Of a stretch of DNA of 7,442 nt, positions 6,083 through 7,442 are shown one piece after another. Each line of letters opens with the position of its first letter. Position 1 is the first letter of the stretch. This stretch comes from Desulfobulbaceae bacterium. GTDB lineage: Bacteria; Desulfobacterota; Desulfobulbia; Desulfobulbales; Desulfocapsaceae. A program made the position numbers and the translations under genes. The stretch covers positions 1-7,442 of the forward strand of contig JAUVON010000129.1 of the NCBI GenBank assembly GCA_030599175.1. The letters are read 5' to 3'. The notes beneath the pieces are model-generated. The model saw only the letters and a list, made by a program, of their open reading frames with translations. It did not search any database and had not been told where the DNA came from.

Positions 6083-7270
6083 ATGGCCTTGGAAAAGATC
6101 GTAGTCCCCGAATTTGGTGAGGTTGAGACAATTACTGTGGTTGATGTTTTTATCTCAGCCGGGGATAAAGTCGAGGTTGATACTTCTCTTATTGCTCTGG
6201 AGAGTGAAAAGGCGGTAATGGAGATTCCCTCACCTTTTGCAGGTGTTATTAAGGAAGTGCTGATAAAAGAGAATGATACGATTGTCAGCGGCGACCTGAT
6301 TGCTCTTATCGAAACCACCGATGACTCTTCCTCCCCGATCGAGATAAAAGAGGAAAACCTGACTTTTCATGCTGCTCCGTCTGTGCGTGGTTATGCCAGG
6401 GAACATGGCATCGATCTATCCACAGTTGCTCCGTCGGGTCCAAATAGCCGGATTCTTTTAGAAGATCTGCAGGCTGTTGAAGTGCAGGATGTAGGGAAGG
6501 AAAACCCCCAAACAACAGCTATACCGTCTGATATGCAGGTTTTGGAACCACCTCTGGAGGACTTCAGTAAATACGGAGAGGTAGAAGAGGCCGCATTAGG
6601 GCGTATCCAGAAAATTTCAGGGCAGCGTCTCCATAGAAGCTGGATAACGATTCCTCATGTAACCCATTTTGATGAGGCCGATATTACCGGGCTTGAAAGC
6701 TTTAGAAAAGAGTTGAATGGGGAACTGAAGGAAGGTGAGATCAGGCTCTCCATTCTTGTGTTTATTATAAAGGCGGTTTCGGCTGTGCTGAAAGAATTCC
6801 CTCTCTTTAACTGCTCGCTGATTCCGGGAGGCGAGAAAATTCTCCTGAAAAAGTATTATCATGTTGGTATTGCTGTGGATACACCCCAGGGACTGGTCGT
6901 CCCTGTCTTAAAGGATGTTGACAGGAAGGGTATACGGGAGATTCGAACCGAATTGAATCAGTTGAGTGGCAGTGCAAGGAAAGGGAAGCTGGCAATACCG
7001 GATATTCAGGGCGCAACGTTTACCATATCAAGTTTAGGTGGAATTGGGGGAACAGGATTTACGCCCATAGTAAATGGGCCACAGGTTGCTGTTCTCGGCT
7101 TGTCCCGCAGCTATCATAAACCGGTCTGGGATGGAGATAATTTCATCCCTCGCCTTACTCTGCCCTTTTCCGTCTCCTATGATCATAGAGTGATCGATGG
7201 AGCAGAAGCGGCCAGATTTTGCAGAGCCCTGGCCAACCATATTGAGGATTTAAGAAGAAGTTTACTTTAG
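6083..7270 (+). CDS. aceF: Pyruvate dehydrogenase E2, dihydrolipoamide acetyltransferase, single lipoyl domain
   Basis: Core enzyme of the PDH complex: transfers the acetyl group from lipoyl-lysine to CoA and holds E1 and E3. Domains in order: one lipoyl domain (about 1-78) with the lipoylated lysine K43 in ESEKA; a linker; the peripheral-subunit-binding domain about 97-130 (APSVRGYAREHGIDL, then SGPNSRILLEDL); a second short linker; and the catalytic domain about 165-395. The catalytic motif HRVIDG is at 368-373 with H368 and D372, preceded by FTISSLGGIGGTGFTPIVN. At 395 residues it is much shorter than E. coli AceF because it has one lipoyl domain instead of three. The start ATG has a good Shine-Dalgarno, AGGAGAG. 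The aceE-aceF order is the usual one and supports PDH rather than a 2-oxoglutarate or branched-chain E2, which have different E1 partners. The 101-nt gap to aceE is due to the inserted element. Confidence 0.95.
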   Translation: MALEKIVVPEFGEVETITVVDVFISAGDKVEVDTSLIALESEKAVMEIPSPFAGVIKEVLIKENDTIVSGDLIALIETTDDSSSPIEIKEENLTFHAAPSVRGYAREHGIDLSTVAPSGPNSRILLEDLQAVEVQDVGKENPQTTAIPSDMQVLEPPLEDFSKYGEVEEAALGRIQKISGQRLHRSWITIPHVTHFDEADITGLESFRKELNGELKEGEIRLSILVFIIKAVSAVLKEFPLFNCSLIPGGEKILLKKYYHVGIAVDTPQGLVVPVLKDVDRKGIREIRTELNQLSGSARKGKLAIPDIQGATFTISSLGGIGGTGFTPIVNGPQVAVLGLSRSYHKPVWDGDNFIPRLTLPFSVSYDHRVIDGAEAARFCRALANHIEDLRRSLL

Positions 7271-7442
7271 TGCCTTACTCTAGAACTTCTGCAATAAAAA
7301 ACAAGAAATCGAGGAAGGTCGTTTAAAACTATATGGTTGAATATATTTCCATGGCACTTATCCAGCGAGACTGAATGTTTTCCGACTAGTCGGGTTAAGA
7401 GCTGCAGGAAAGCATCGAACAACCAGGCTTGTTACGTGCCCA
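7271..7442. other. Non-coding stretch after aceF; nothing assignable
   Basis: This stretch is 172 bp. No convincing start with a Shine-Dalgarno, no long open frame on either strand, no T-tailed stem-loop and no tRNA-like fold is seen. There is a 12-bp perfect palindrome, CCGACTAGTCGG, at 7382-7393; it lacks a loop and a T-run, so it is not a terminator. No E3 (lpd) gene begins before the window ends. Confidence 0.5.

Noticed and set aside
5923..6318. 131-codon minus-strand open frame across the element and the 5' part of aceF
   Set aside because: It is antisense to the lipoyl domain of aceF, which is certain, and its C-terminal half is the element read backward.
7382..7393. Palindrome CCGACTAGTCGG as terminator or operator
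   Set aside because: It has no loop and no T-tail, it is isolated, and a single 12-bp palindrome in non-coding DNA is not enough to support a site.

Overview
The window reads as a piece of a Gram-negative bacterial chromosome. The gene set (homodimeric-type pyruvate dehydrogenase E1, RsgA, LysE/RhtB exporter, two-TM K+ channel), moderate GC and a CACAGAG-type palindromic repeat would fit a Desulfobacterota (delta-proteobacterial) genome. That placement is an inference; nothing here fixes the taxon.

Layout. On the minus strand, read right to left from 2327 to the left edge, is a compact three-gene cluster: a LysE/RhtB-family exporter (TTG start, strong Shine-Dalgarno), rsgA (GTG start) and a 2-TM/RCK potassium channel that runs off the left end. 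Gaps are 28 and 19 bp, so a single transcript is likely. On the plus strand from about 2700 to 7270 is a second cluster: a small nitroreductase-family flavoprotein, aceE (pyruvate dehydrogenase E1) and aceF (dihydrolipoamide acetyltransferase E2). The E3 gene is not in the window. The 370-bp divergent intergenic region (2328-2696/2711) holds a CACAGAG inverted repeat, one copy of a palindromic element, and two perfect dyads 21 bp apart ahead of a TATAAT box. The last 172 bp after aceF hold no gene I can support.

The most interesting structure is a 147-bp palindromic, non-autonomous (MITE-like) element with 20-bp perfect terminal inverted repeats. It is present twice: 2422-2568 in the divergent intergenic region and 5923-6069 exactly at the aceE/aceF junction. 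The copies differ at only 4 of 147 positions. The second copy has rewritten the C-terminus of AceE: the last 17 residues and the stop codon come from the element. Removing the element on paper gives an AceE of 887 residues (the length of E. coli AceE) whose TGA stop lies 3 nt before the aceF ATG. The insertion therefore turned a tightly coupled junction into a 101-nt spacer containing a large hairpin, whose right end abuts the aceF ribosome-binding site.

Functionally, AceE and AceF would catalyse the first steps of pyruvate oxidation to acetyl-CoA. All catalytic residues that can be checked against E. coli AceE are kept, with a constant one-residue offset, so E1 should be active despite the altered tail.
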